Virus record (IMG/VR): IMGVR_UViG_3300009506_000114
Location: 1 to 44,816 of that record
Reading direction: 5' to 3' (one strand)
Length of the DNA stretch: 44,816 nt
Origin: a virus
Positions within the stretch are counted from its first letter, which is position 1, and every line of letters begins with the position of its first letter. This document shows, piece by piece, positions 29,815 to 38,419 of the stretch. The translations under genes were made by a program, and so were the position numbers. Under the pieces are notes generated by a model. That model worked only from the letters and a program-made list of their open reading frames with translations, had not been told where the DNA came from and searched no databases.

Positions 29815-31794
29815 CTAGTGGAAAGCCTGCCACCCAGACCCGTTGTATCCCTTGAAGGTCGAGTTGGTACTGTCGAACCAGATCAGGCCCCGCTTCCCGA
29901 CTGTGTCAGGTTCCGCCGTGATGGCTGGCAACCACATGGTTCCGTCCCCGTAGGGAATCCAATTCCCTGCGGCTAGTTGATTCCTGTCTGCGTACCCGTC
30001 CGTGACCACCAGATTGTCGATGATCACATACTCGTCGCTCACGGTTGTCGTTTCTCCGGGATAGAGGACGTAGACCCTCACGTCCAGGGCGGTTTCAGAT
30101 CCATTAACGTCGGCATAGGCCGAGAAATAGTTCCAGGCCCCGTCGATGTAGTTGTTGTTCGGCTCCCAGCCTGCGTAGGATCCACCCACTGCCCCGTAGA
30201 ATCCCACCTGGACGTGCCCGTCCCTGGTGGTGTAGGTGGAAACACTGGGGACGTAGACCCACACCCCGCACCTGATCCGTCTTCCCTTGAAGGCATCCAG
30301 AACCGGATCCGATAGCCTGATGTAGGCGGCCGAGGAAGAATCACCCGAGCCATCAGATTCGATCTTGACTGCGCTTCCGCCCGTCCTGCTGGCCGTGGTG
30401 TCCGTAACGGTTGCGTTGGTCAAAGTCCATTCGACGGCCCCGGAACCCCGGTAAAACATGGGATCAGGCCAGTAGTTGTAGGCCGGGTTGATGGTGTTGG
30501 AACCATCTGTGAGAACAGCGCCGGTAACGGAACAATCGAAATGGACGCGCTCCGTGTTGCTGGTCGTGGAAATGATCTGATGTTCCCATCTGGCGTCGAT
30601 GGAAACACTCTCAAGGGTGACGCCAAGAACATCATCGAACTCGAACATATGCGCCGAACCGTCGCCGCCGACCCTCGAAGCCCTTCCTCCGGAAATAAGG
30701 ATTTCTTCGCACTGGGTCGTGAACCCGGCCTTGACGAACCAGAGATCGCTGGCCCCTCCGTTGCCCTCGAAGTAGCAACCGCTGAACGTGACCCCCAGAC
30801 ACCCCTCCAGAGAAACCCCTGTTGTGTTATGACCCTCGATGACGCATCCGGAAAAGGTCAGTCCGTCGCTGTTGGAAATGGCAGCCTGATTGTCGTTATG
30901 CTCTATGGCGCACCCGCTGAACAGGACCCCGTTGACGGTATCCCCACGAACCCCCGTGGTGTTCTGGCGAATATTGGAGCCCACGATCTGTCCGATATAG
31001 GCGTCGTACAAGTCAAGGCCATAGGTACAGTCGTAAATGTCGCACGAGTCTATCCGCCAGTGGTGAGGATGATCGGGTGAGATATTGTCGGCCGTCTCAA
31101 TTCCCGTGCAGTCGTTCCCGTTCCCGTTGATTCCCAACCAGTAGACTCCCCAGCCCTGAGTGTCGACGCTGATCACGGCGGAACCGTCGTACATCCCCGC
31201 GACCAAGACGGAGCCGACCTCCCCTGGGACCCCGCTGGTCATCGGCTTGAGATTGGGGGCGGATCCCATCAGAATTACCCCTTCCTTGAGTTCGATGGTA
31301 GACCCGACGAAATAGGCCCCCGCCGGAACAAGCACCATCCCGCCGCCAGCCGAGGAGCAGGAGTCGATGGCTGCCTGGATGTAGGTCGTGCAGTCAGTGG
31401 AGTCCGTTCCTGAAATCGCCTCTGCCCCGAAGTTGACGATGTTGTAGATCCCGAGTTTGTCGGGATCCCAGTTGATGGCGGAAACCACAACGTCCTCGAG
31501 CGTGTAGGAGACGATCCCGGCCCGGGAAATAGCCAAGTCGTAGGTTCCCGGCGGGACGTAGAAGTAGTACCTGCCGTACCCGTCGCTGTAGACGGGGTTG
31601 TTCTTGGTCCCGATGGCCGTAGTGTACCCCGAGTACAGGGTGGCCTTGGTGCTGGTGTTGGCCTTATAGACCGTGATGGTCGCGGCGGAAACCGCGTCTC
31701 CCCGGACGTTCTGGACCGTCCCCTCGTAGCGGTAGACGGTGTCGGCCATCGCGGGGGCCGCCAACAGCAACAGGCACAGCAGGAATCTACGCAT
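29815..31794 (-). CDS. Signal-peptide-bearing pectate-lyase-fold tail spike
   Basis: This encodes 659 residues. Residues 1-18 (MRRFLLCLLLLAAPAMADTV) are a clear Sec signal with AMA cleavage, which is very unusual for a tail spike. Residues about 25-105 are a carboxypeptidase-regulatory-like domain (YSDGYGRYYFYVPPGTYDL). Residues about 115-440 are a right-handed beta helix with the Pectate_lyase_3 opening (VNFGAEAISGTDSTDCTTYI, then AIDSCSSAGGG, then VPAGAYF). Residues about 450-620 form a jelly-roll, carbohydrate-binding-like module. It likely degrades or binds host surface glycan. Position after the capsid genes and before the tail tube supports a virion role. Confidence 0.85.
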   Translation of the reverse strand: MRRFLLCLLLLAAPAMADTVYRYEGTVQNVRGDAVSAATITVYKANTSTKATLYSGYTTAIGTKNNPVYSDGYGRYYFYVPPGTYDLAISRAGIVSYTLEDVVVSAINWDPDKLGIYNIVNFGAEAISGTDSTDCTTYIQAAIDSCSSAGGGMVLVPAGAYFVGSTIELKEGVILMGSAPNLKPMTSGVPGEVGSVLVAGMYDGSAVISVDTQGWGVYWLGINGNGNDCTGIETADNISPDHPHHWRIDSCDIYDCTYGLDLYDAYIGQIVGSNIRQNTTGVRGDTVNGVLFSGCAIEHNDNQAAISNSDGLTFSGCVIEGHNTTGVSLEGCLGVTFSGCYFEGNGGASDLWFVKAGFTTQCEEILISGGRASRVGGDGSAHMFEFDDVLGVTLESVSIDARWEHQIISTTSNTERVHFDCSVTGAVLTDGSNTINPAYNYWPDPMFYRGSGAVEWTLTNATVTDTTASRTGGSAVKIESDGSGDSSSAAYIRLSDPVLDAFKGRRIRCGVWVYVPSVSTYTTRDGHVQVGFYGAVGGSYAGWEPNNNYIDGAWNYFSAYADVNGSETALDVRVYVLYPGETTTVSDEYVIIDNLVVTDGYADRNQLAAGNWIPYGDGTMWLPAITAEPDTVGKRGLIWFDSTNSTFKGYNGSGWQAFH

Positions 31795-31797
31795 GAT

Positions 31798-32262
31798 CTA
31801 CTCCTTGACCTTGGCGCTGGGGAATTGACTCCACAGGAACCGCTTCCTCGTGATCTCCTTGTGGACCTCGCTGTCGCTCAGGTCGATCTCACCCGGGCCC
31901 CGATTGTGGGTGTGGTGGGTTTCCTCGGCCAGCAGCAGGGAATCCACGACCTCGCGCGGGACGTCCTGCCACATATCCAGGTAGACGATCCACTTCTGGC
32001 TCAGGGGGAAAATCTGCGGGTTGGCGTCGTAGTCCGTCCGCGGCTGGATGTTGACCTGCCACCAGTCGGGGTTATACCTCCCGCCGTTGTCCACGCAGAA
32101 GTGTCCCTCCGTCCCGCAGGGGGGGTTCTTGAACCCCTCGGGAAGCGGCCGGCCAGGGACGATGTTGAAGTTGGTCGGGTCCTCGGGGTCGAGTACCTGG
32201 CCGTCCTCCCGGTCCATCTGCTTCATGATGGCCCTTTCGGTTTCCTTCAATTTGTCGGTCAT
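31798..32262 (-). CDS. Virion-module protein, unknown
   Basis: This encodes 154 residues from ATG 32262, with GGGAG seven nt upstream; an earlier ATG at 32268 is poorly placed. It has one Cys-rich loop (NPPCGTEGHFC), aromatic patches (YNPDWWQVNIQP) and a charged helix. It sits between the capsid and the tail spike, where minor capsid or neck proteins usually lie, but no family is recognised. Confidence 0.72.
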   Translation of the reverse strand: MTDKLKETERAIMKQMDREDGQVLDPEDPTNFNIVPGRPLPEGFKNPPCGTEGHFCVDNGGRYNPDWWQVNIQPRTDYDANPQIFPLSQKWIVYLDMWQDVPREVVDSLLLAEETHHTHNRGPGEIDLSDSEVHKEITRKRFLWSQFPSAKVKE

Positions 32263-32304
32263 GATCATGCTCCCGTATTTTTCGCCCCGTCAGGCGAGTG
32301 TTGT

Positions 32305-32324
32305 GGGGCCCCCGAAGGGGCCCC
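32305..32324 (-). terminator. UUCG-capped GC hairpin between capsid and tail genes
   Basis: On the minus strand GGGGCCCC pairs with GGGGCCCC across a UUCG loop (32324-32305), closed by C-G, one of the most stable RNA hairpins. It lies between the stop of the gene at 32333 and the next start at 32262. There is no U-run, so partial termination or 3'-end protection of the capsid transcript is more likely than full termination. Confidence 0.7.
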
Positions 32325-32332
32325 GGTTGTGG

Positions 32333-32725
32333 CTACCGCCAGGCTTCCCAGAGCCAGGTGTCAGCGTCCGTCAGCAGAGCCGCCGGGATGCTGAACCCCA
32401 TCACGGAACCCGTCTCGTAGGTCGGGGGACCGGGATGCGGGTAGGTATCGTCGCTGGTGTCGCCCACCAACGACGGCCCCGTCACACCCTTCGTGATGAC
32501 CCCGGTGGAACCGGTGATCTTGAGGGTGTTGGTGTAGACCAGGCCCGCCGTCCAGATATAGACGTCGGGATTGGTCCCGGTGTAGTTGTAGAGGACGATC
32601 TTCGACGGGATGAACCCGAGGTCGATGGTCGCCTCCGTGCCGTCCGAAGTCAGCAGACCGCTAGCGAAGGCCTTGTCGTTCGACTGGCCGCCGACGTTGC
32701 TGTAGGTGATGGCTTCCGTCGCCAT
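32333..32725 (-). CDS. Possible head decoration or minor capsid protein
   Basis: This encodes 130 residues. The product is beta-rich with few charges (TEATIDLGFIPSKIVLYNYT, then DVYIWTAGLVYTNTLKITGS). The sequence has the strand/loop look of small capsid-decoration proteins and lies directly after the major capsid gene, where these are typical. There is no identifiable homologue. The SD GGGGGTG is part of a small hairpin (32734-32745). Confidence 0.68.
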   Translation of the reverse strand: MATEAITYSNVGGQSNDKAFASGLLTSDGTEATIDLGFIPSKIVLYNYTGTNPDVYIWTAGLVYTNTLKITGSTGVITKGVTGPSLVGDTSDDTYPHPGPPTYETGSVMGFSIPAALLTDADTWLWEAWR

Positions 32726-32733
32726 GTTTGCAC

Positions 32734-32745
32734 CCCCTCTCGGGG
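32734..32745 (-). promoter_or_regulatory. SD-sequestering hairpin (GAGA loop) before the post-capsid gene
   Basis: Minus-strand RNA reads CCCC-GAGA-GGGG followed by G and TG, seven nt before the ATG at 32725. The 3' arm of the stem is itself the Shine-Dalgarno run. A GNRA loop makes it stable, and a ribosome or preceding translation would have to open it. The same design occurs in front of the major capsid gene. Confidence 0.6.
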
Positions 32746-32767
32746 TTAGTGTTTCATGTCACCGGCC

Positions 32768-33835
32768 CTACCAGAGGGCCAGGCACTCGATCCGCACCAT
32801 CCTGGAATCGTCGAGGATCTTGGCGGTGGCGGCGAACTTCCACCCCGCGGTCGACCTCTGGTGCAGGGGGTCCCCCTGCCCGCCCGGAGGATCGTAGTAC
32901 GTCGCGGCCGAGCCCTGGAGCTTGACCACGCCGTAGGCGTCCTCCGCGATCACCAGGATGGAGTAGACGTCCGCGTTGGTCCCGGAAGTCGACCGGTAGG
33001 CACCGCTCGCCGCCGTGGCGCTCACCGTGACGCTCGAACTGCCCGTGTCCGCCCACACCTTGGCGAAGGTGGTCATGACGAACCGGATGTTGTCGATGGA
33101 CCCGACTTCCGTGGGGTAGGCCACCGTGCCGGCGGCGTACTTCTCACGGGGGATCCACCCGTCCACCTTCCGGAGGTTCTTGACGACGTGCGGGTGGACG
33201 ATGGCGATGTACGCCGGCCCGATGGGGGAGGTCGTGACCTTCGTGCTGGCGCCCATTCCGGACATCCAGTACGGGGCGTCGTTCCCCTCGAGCATGGTGG
33301 CGGCCATCGCCGTCGCTTCCTTCCCCGCGGTGTCGCTGATCGCCTCGTAGGTGAGCGAGCGCGTGCCCGAAGTGTTGACTTCTCCGTCCACGCACCGCAG
33401 GACCGCGGTACCGGCGTTGATGATGTCGCGGGTGATGATGTCCCGCGTCTCGCCGGCCTGGATCCCCAGCTTCTCCGTGGCCTGCATCAGCACGTTGTCG
33501 ACGTGGAAGAAGTTGACCTGGTCCGTCAGTCCCACCCAGTCGCCGTACCAGCGAACGGTGGCGATGACGTTCTCGTAGGCCAGCTTCTTCCCCGGAGGCG
33601 TGATGCCGTCCGCCAGGGGAACGATGTTGGGGGGCAGCTTGAGCCACCGCCGCCAGATACACTGTTCCCCGGTCTTCTTCTTGAGGGTGTAGGCCGTCCC
33701 GAACTGGTCGTGGACCAGCTTCGGTCGGGCCACCGCCAGGAAGGTCCGGAAGTACATGGCGTGGGTTGCGTAGGGCATCGTGGGGGACGCCTCGCTGGTC
33801 GCCCTGTACTCGGTCAAGGTCTGGAAACCGTTCAT
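32768..33835 (-). CDS. Major capsid protein, N4-gp56 family
   Basis: This encodes 355 residues. Features of the N4-gp56 family are seen throughout: FRTFLAVARPKLVHDQFGTA at about 30-50, RRWLKLPPNIVPLADGITPP at about 60-80, VIATVRWYGDWVGLTDQVNF at about 90-110, and AGETRDIITRDIINAGTAVL at about 130-150. HK97-like coat proteins of this family form the shell. It follows the scaffold gene and is preceded by a hairpin that holds its SD. The end is beta-rich with Gly/Thr. Confidence 0.92.
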   Translation of the reverse strand: MNGFQTLTEYRATSEASPTMPYATHAMYFRTFLAVARPKLVHDQFGTAYTLKKKTGEQCIWRRWLKLPPNIVPLADGITPPGKKLAYENVIATVRWYGDWVGLTDQVNFFHVDNVLMQATEKLGIQAGETRDIITRDIINAGTAVLRCVDGEVNTSGTRSLTYEAISDTAGKEATAMAATMLEGNDAPYWMSGMGASTKVTTSPIGPAYIAIVHPHVVKNLRKVDGWIPREKYAAGTVAYPTEVGSIDNIRFVMTTFAKVWADTGSSSVTVSATAASGAYRSTSGTNADVYSILVIAEDAYGVVKLQGSAATYYDPPGGQGDPLHQRSTAGWKFAATAKILDDSRMVRIECLALW

Positions 33836-33845
33836 CTTCGTTCAC

Positions 33846-33857
33846 CCCCTTTTGGGG
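33846..33857 (-). promoter_or_regulatory. SD-sequestering hairpin before major capsid gene
   Basis: Minus strand reads CCCC-AAAA-GGGG then GTGAACGAAG and the capsid ATG at 33835. The 3' arm plus the next base (GGGGG) is the ribosome-binding site. The shape is the same as the one at 32734-32745 though the loop differs (AAAA against GAGA). It may tune capsid output by coupling to translation of the scaffold gene just upstream. Confidence 0.6.
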
Positions 33858-33866
33858 TTTGGAGTT

Positions 33867-34829
33867 CTATCCCTGCTTGGACTTCGCCAAGAGGGCAAGA
33901 ACCTGCTCGTCGGACAGCGCCATGATGGCGTCCCCCTTCTCCTGTTCGGTCATCTGGTCGAAACTGCGCGTGTCGTCGGACCCGCCCATTTCCGCGCTCA
34001 ACCTCCGGGAGACGGGATTGACCCTCTGGCTGCCGCCCTTCGAGGGCTCCTGTTTGTTCAGTTTCATGGCCAGGACGATGAATCCCGGCAATCCGGTGAA
34101 ATCTGCACGATCATCCTCCGAGAGAGACTTGTGATGCTCGACCACCTTGGGAATGTCCGCCGCCGTGAATCCAGGAACGTGCTTCTGGACTCGTGCGACC
34201 AACTCCTGCTCCCTCGTCTTCTGGACCAGCGGGGCCGTGGTGTCTTCGAGTGCCGCGAGACGCTTCTCCAGTTCGGGATCGTTCCCGATGGCCTTCCTGT
34301 ACTTGCCAAGGTATTCCACCATGTCAGGGTCCAGGTCGTCAGTCTCGCCGCCTTCTTGCTCACCGGGCTCCTTCTTGTCCGTCAGTTTGAGGGCCATGTC
34401 CTGCCATCGCTTTTCCCTCTCCTCGGTCTGGGCCAGTCTCTCGGTCAACTCCTTGACCCTGGCCTCCAAGCCGGTAGGTTCCGGCGCGGGCGTCTCGGTC
34501 GGCTCCTTGGTCGGAGCGGGGGGGGATCCCTCGGCATCGGCCTTCTCCTGCTTCCGGGGCAGCACCCCGCTCAGGTTCAAGACATCCTCGATGCTCAGGG
34601 GCCTCTCCTCGTCCGCCTGGGGAGCGTCGGCCAGCCCACCGCGGTCGAACTGCTCCGGATCTATTCCCTTTTCCTCGGGTTCCCCCTGCGCGGGCTGCCG
34701 CTCCTGCGGCTCGCCCTCCGGCTTCTCGGCCGGCTGCCTGGGTTCCGGTGCCTTGAGGGCCTCGATCTCCTCGGGAGTGGGCTCCTCGGGAATTTCTCCA
34801 AAAGCCAGAACGTCGTCCAAATCACCCAT
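33867..34829 (-). CDS. Scaffold protein
   Basis: This encodes 320 residues, highly acidic, Pro/Glu rich and helical, as scaffolds are. A long acidic N-terminal region (PEEPTPEEIEALKAPEPRQP) and a coiled coil at about 105-140 (LEARVKELTERLAQTEEREK) are visible. The C-terminus (LSDEQVLALLAKSKQG) is the typical helix that binds coat proteins. Its position between the portal and the major capsid gene fits. GGAGG precedes the ATG. Confidence 0.82.
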   Translation of the reverse strand: MGDLDDVLAFGEIPEEPTPEEIEALKAPEPRQPAEKPEGEPQERQPAQGEPEEKGIDPEQFDRGGLADAPQADEERPLSIEDVLNLSGVLPRKQEKADAEGSPPAPTKEPTETPAPEPTGLEARVKELTERLAQTEEREKRWQDMALKLTDKKEPGEQEGGETDDLDPDMVEYLGKYRKAIGNDPELEKRLAALEDTTAPLVQKTREQELVARVQKHVPGFTAADIPKVVEHHKSLSEDDRADFTGLPGFIVLAMKLNKQEPSKGGSQRVNPVSRRLSAEMGGSDDTRSFDQMTEQEKGDAIMALSDEQVLALLAKSKQG

Positions 34830-34846
34830 CGTTCTTCCTCCGCGTT

Positions 34847-35116
34847 TTACGCCCCGTCAGGCGTGATTCTCGAGTGGTTCTCGATCCACTGGATCGTTCT
34901 CACCAGCCTGTATCTATCTCCATCGTCGAACGCTCGTTTTTCCGCCCAGTTCGGGTCATTACCAGGACGCTCGGGCCTGGATAGACCCACCAGTTCGTCA
35001 TTGAGGAATTCCAGCAGGGGATCCAAATACCCCGCCTGCCGCGCCGCCGCCGTTTTCTCCTTGCGCCATCTGACCTTCCGCTCCCGGACCTCGTCCGGCT
35101 TGACCTGCTCCGGCAT
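34847..35116 (-). CDS. Small protein overlapping the portal gene end by 119 bp
   Basis: This encodes 89 residues. ATG 35116 has GGAGG eight nt upstream and lies inside the portal reading frame, which ends at 34998, so 119 bp encode both products in different frames. The protein (REKVRWRKEKTAAARQ-type basic N-terminus, then LLEFLNDELVGLSRPERPG) has good composition over its non-overlapping half. The overlapped portal C-terminus is Gly/Ala/Gln-rich low-complexity sequence, so it tolerates overprinting. Function unknown. Confidence 0.65.
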   Translation of the reverse strand: MPEQVKPDEVRERKVRWRKEKTAAARQAGYLDPLLEFLNDELVGLSRPERPGNDPNWAEKRAFDDGDRYRLVRTIQWIENHSRITPDGA

Positions 35117-37010
35117 TAGCAGCCTCCATCCTTCGTTGCTCGGCCATCATCTTCTTGAACTGCTCGATCTCTTGCAGGTAGTTCTCCTTCGACTTGATGA
35201 TCTCCCCGGCCTCGCCAAGAATCTCGATCATCACCCGGCGCCACAGAATATGGTCGTTCACCGGGGTCGGGAGTCCTTGGGCCACCCGCTGGTCGTTGAG
35301 CTGGATGGCCATGAGCAGTTTTTCGATGCGGTCCGATTTCTCCGCGACGTGGACGGACCCTCGGGCCCGCGCTATCCCCCCGCGCATTATCTGTTCGGGT
35401 GGAACGGTGACGTTAAGCACCTTGTCGTCCTGGGTGATCTGGAAGACCTGATCCGTGGTCAGGTTCATGCCGTTCATTTCCAGGCACATATTCAGGAACG
35501 GGGTCAGCAGCTCGTCCTCGAGGTCTTCGACCCGGGCTCCGTGCTTCGTGGCGATGACGCCCGTGTTGCGGGCCGTGAGGGTGGCCGACTCGTCGTTGTT
35601 CCCCTGCGTGTTGATCGCCCCGGTGATCCTCTCGACCCGGGCGATGGCGTCACTCACCGCCTGCCACCCCACCTGGAGGCCCGTGAAGTTCTTCGGGATG
35701 GCTGTGATCGTGCCCTTCTTGTTGACGTAATGCCGCACCCCCGGCCCGCTGGGAGCCATGACCTGGTCCCGGGCGAGGTCTTCTTCCACGACCTCGAGTT
35801 CGGGCTGGATCACCACGTTGACCGCGTCGATAAGCTGGTTGTGGACGGCGTTGGCCGTGTCCTGCTCGTCCAGGGCCTTCTCCAGAAGGCCTATCCCGTA
35901 GACGGCGCCCTCCAGGACGTGGAACCGCGCGTTGTTGACCAGGGACTTCCCACTGTAGAGGGGGCTGGGTTCGGCACGGATCACGGTATTGTCGTTCGCC
36001 ACGACCACGATGTAGTTCTGGTAGATCCTGCCGGCGTCCATGCCCTTCTTGATCTCGAAGGTCCCGTACTGGGCCTTGAGCAGCACCTTCTCCTTGCCGT
36101 GGGGAAGTTGCATATGCAGGGCCATCTTCATGAGGTCTTCACCGACGTTGTCCTCGGATTTGTCCTCGCTGGTGATGTCCGCGATCTTGTTAAGGTTCTC
36201 GTACATCCGGTAGCCCGTCTCGTCGACCTCGCCCATCTTCTTGAGGTAGGCGTGGGTGCGCCACGAGCGCATGATCCGGATGGCCTGGTCCCGGTCGTTC
36301 GGGTGCTGTTCCTCGACGTAGTTGAAGATGCTCCCGATCTGGAGTTTCGGGCCCTGGTAGACGACGTCGAAGTCCTTCCCGGGCGGGCGCGGGGGGTCCC
36401 TGAACGTTGGCGGGGGCGGGGCCGGCATCCCGGCGGCCTCGGCCTGGGCCACAATGTCCGCGTACTCGCGGGCGATCTGGAGACGTTCCTGGTGGAACCG
36501 GCGGGAATCCTCGATCCACTGTTCGGTGGCCTTGTTGAAGGCCAGGGGGTTCACCAGGGCCCGCTGGACCGCCCACTGGCCAGCCCAAGGGCAGTTCCCC
36601 AGGATCCCCAGCGAGCGAATCGCCATCTTGAACGTCGGGATGAAGTTGTTCCTGGTCATCTGGTACAGGAGCAGGTAGCGCATATTCTCGGCCCAGATGT
36701 CATCGTCCTCGAAGAACCCCTCCCGTTGGGGAGCGATGTCCAGCCAATCCATCCCCGGCATGGACGATGCGGCAAGCTGCGGAACCACCGTCTCGATGGC
36801 GTCGAACAGCAGGGACAGGTAGCGGTGCGAGCGATTGGCCTGGTTGGCGAATTCCGCCCAACTCTTGTCGAACTTGCAGAGGTAGGCCATCAGGCACCGG
36901 ATCCACTCCGATTCCAGGGACGCCCGTTCGTCCTTCATGGTCCGCCAGCCGTCGACCACCTGGTCCTTCATTTCCTGGAGGGTGGTGGGGTTGGTGATCA
37001 CAATGCCCAT
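34998..37010 (-). CDS. Podovirus-type portal protein
   Basis: This encodes 670 residues from ATG 37010, sharing bases with the TerL stop (TGATG), with GGAGGA six nt upstream. The N-terminus (TTLQEMKDQVVDGWRTMKDE) and the central SLVNNARFHVLEGAVYGIGL with LLEKALDEQDTANAVHNQ are typical of large portals that join a short tail. The C-terminal 40 residues are Gly/Ala-rich and overlap the next gene. It forms the ring that DNA passes through. Adjacent TerL and scaffold genes support this. Confidence 0.85.
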   Translation of the reverse strand: MGIVITNPTTLQEMKDQVVDGWRTMKDERASLESEWIRCLMAYLCKFDKSWAEFANQANRSHRYLSLLFDAIETVVPQLAASSMPGMDWLDIAPQREGFFEDDDIWAENMRYLLLYQMTRNNFIPTFKMAIRSLGILGNCPWAGQWAVQRALVNPLAFNKATEQWIEDSRRFHQERLQIAREYADIVAQAEAAGMPAPPPPTFRDPPRPPGKDFDVVYQGPKLQIGSIFNYVEEQHPNDRDQAIRIMRSWRTHAYLKKMGEVDETGYRMYENLNKIADITSEDKSEDNVGEDLMKMALHMQLPHGKEKVLLKAQYGTFEIKKGMDAGRIYQNYIVVVANDNTVIRAEPSPLYSGKSLVNNARFHVLEGAVYGIGLLEKALDEQDTANAVHNQLIDAVNVVIQPELEVVEEDLARDQVMAPSGPGVRHYVNKKGTITAIPKNFTGLQVGWQAVSDAIARVERITGAINTQGNNDESATLTARNTGVIATKHGARVEDLEDELLTPFLNMCLEMNGMNLTTDQVFQITQDDKVLNVTVPPEQIMRGGIARARGSVHVAEKSDRIEKLLMAIQLNDQRVAQGLPTPVNDHILWRRVMIEILGEAGEIIKSKENYLQEIEQFKKMMAEQRRMEAANAGAGQAGRGPGAEGQMAQGENGGGAAGGVFGSPAGIPQ

Positions 37011-38419
37011 CAGAATCCTCCTCCGGGAACGTCTCTGGCCCGGACATATTTTTCCCGCCCGCCCGTCATCTGGTGGTGCCGCCTGCGAAGCTGCTCCCTG
37101 GTCGGGATGCGGTGCTGGAGCGCCCCGCAAAATTGGTCGTAGTGATGATCCTCGGCGTGGGAGTCCACGTCCTCGATGTTGTTGTCGTCCACCGGCAGGC
37201 TCGGGAACGTCCGGATGAAATGCTCACAGTGGCTCATGACCTTGAACCTGGCATTGCCGTTGGTCACGGCGAGGAACTGGTGGACCGCGAGTTTCCGGAG
37301 TTTCCGGCGGTCCTTCCCGTGCTTCTTCCACGGCCGCCAGCCCAGTTGGCTCCCGCCCAGTTCCTCCACGATCAGGCCGCTCTGGCCCTTCTCCTCCCAG
37401 CACTGGCTGTCCAGGTAGCCGATGGGGACCCAGATTTCGTGCATCCTCTCGAAGCTGTCGATCTTATCGCGCACGACACTGGGGGCCTCGCGGGTGCCGA
37501 CGTTGGGCTTCCCGCTCCAGCCGTAGATTTCGTTGCCCATGATCAGGTCGCCCTCGTTGCTGGGGAAGTACCATCCCCCCGCGTAAGGCTCGCCGTATCC
37601 CCAGTCGAGGGATCTCCAGATGGGCCGGTCGTGCGGCATGGGGGCCGGCTGGATGACGTGGACCTTGGGGTTCCACTCCGGGAAGGCGGCGCCGGCCACG
37701 ATGTTCCAGTCACCCATGCGAAGGGCCTCGGCCATGTTCGGATCGTCCAGCTCGTAGATCCGGTCCTCGTAGTGCGGATCGTTCTCCATGAGGATCCGGT
37801 TGTCCTCGAGCTTCGCCGGGATGTAGACGCGCCAGTATTTCCTGCCGGTCGTCGTCTCCACCAGGAATCCCTCTCCGGGATAGTTGGGGTCTACGAACCT
37901 TGCCTTCACCCAATGATGTCCCGGCCCGCCCGGGTTGGTCGCGGCCCGGACCCTACAGGGATGGCCGTGTGGGGACCGGCAGCGGGAGAACAGGTAGGTG
38001 TAGGGATGGGGCGAGGACCACTGGGTCAACTCGTCCCAGCCGATCCAGGTGTACTGCTTGCTCTGGTGCTTGAGGACGTCGTCCTTGCGCTCGATGGCCC
38101 GGAACTTCAAGGTCGCACCGGAGGGGAAGTCCCACATCCGGCGGCTCTCCCGCCAGCACTCCACGCCGTAGACCGGGCCGAAGATTTCCTTCGACCGCTC
38201 GATGATCTCGTCCAGGTCGCCCAGGTAGCGGCGGAAGTAGACGCCCTTCCAGCCCTTGCCACGAGGGATGTCCTTGGCGAAGTCGCCCATCAGGCCGTCC
38301 GACTTGCCGCCACCCACCGCTCCTCCGTACAGGACCTCGAAGGCCGGGCACTGGAGGAACAACGACTGGGGCCCCGGCTGGGGCTGCCACGCGATGTTCA
38401 TGGGTAGGGACTTGGCCAC
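37010..38419 (-). CDS. terL: Terminase large subunit
   Basis: This encodes 469 residues from GTG 38419 (GGAGACGG upstream). Walker A is LYGGAVGGGKS (about 30-40), Walker B is YTWIGWDE (about 123-130), and motif III is ATNPGGPGHHW (about 160-170). The nuclease domain starts with WRSLDWGYGEPYAGG (about 265-280), carrying the first catalytic Asp of the RNase H fold, with GYLDSQCW (about 350) downstream. It drives DNA into the prohead and cuts it. No neighbouring small-subunit gene is certain; the gene at 42262 is a candidate. Confidence 0.93.
   Translation of the reverse strand: MAKSLPMNIAWQPQPGPQSLFLQCPAFEVLYGGAVGGGKSDGLMGDFAKDIPRGKGWKGVYFRRYLGDLDEIIERSKEIFGPVYGVECWRESRRMWDFPSGATLKFRAIERKDDVLKHQSKQYTWIGWDELTQWSSPHPYTYLFSRCRSPHGHPCRVRAATNPGGPGHHWVKARFVDPNYPGEGFLVETTTGRKYWRVYIPAKLEDNRILMENDPHYEDRIYELDDPNMAEALRMGDWNIVAGAAFPEWNPKVHVIQPAPMPHDRPIWRSLDWGYGEPYAGGWYFPSNEGDLIMGNEIYGWSGKPNVGTREAPSVVRDKIDSFERMHEIWVPIGYLDSQCWEEKGQSGLIVEELGGSQLGWRPWKKHGKDRRKLRKLAVHQFLAVTNGNARFKVMSHCEHFIRTFPSLPVDDNNIEDVDSHAEDHHYDQFCGALQHRIPTREQLRRRHHQMTGGREKYVRARDVPGGGF

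Noticed and set aside
32283-34863. 14-bp repeat CGCCCCGTCAGGCG at 32283-32296 and 34850-34863
   Set aside because: The second copy is the coding end of the gene at 34847, and the first has no other shared flank. Chance or an old remnant cannot be told apart.
33780-37142. 1120-codon plus-strand open frame opposite the scaffold, portal and terminase genes
   Set aside because: Same antisense effect. The minus-strand proteins are recognisable (scaffold, portal, TerL end), while the plus product is repetitive and lacks an SD.
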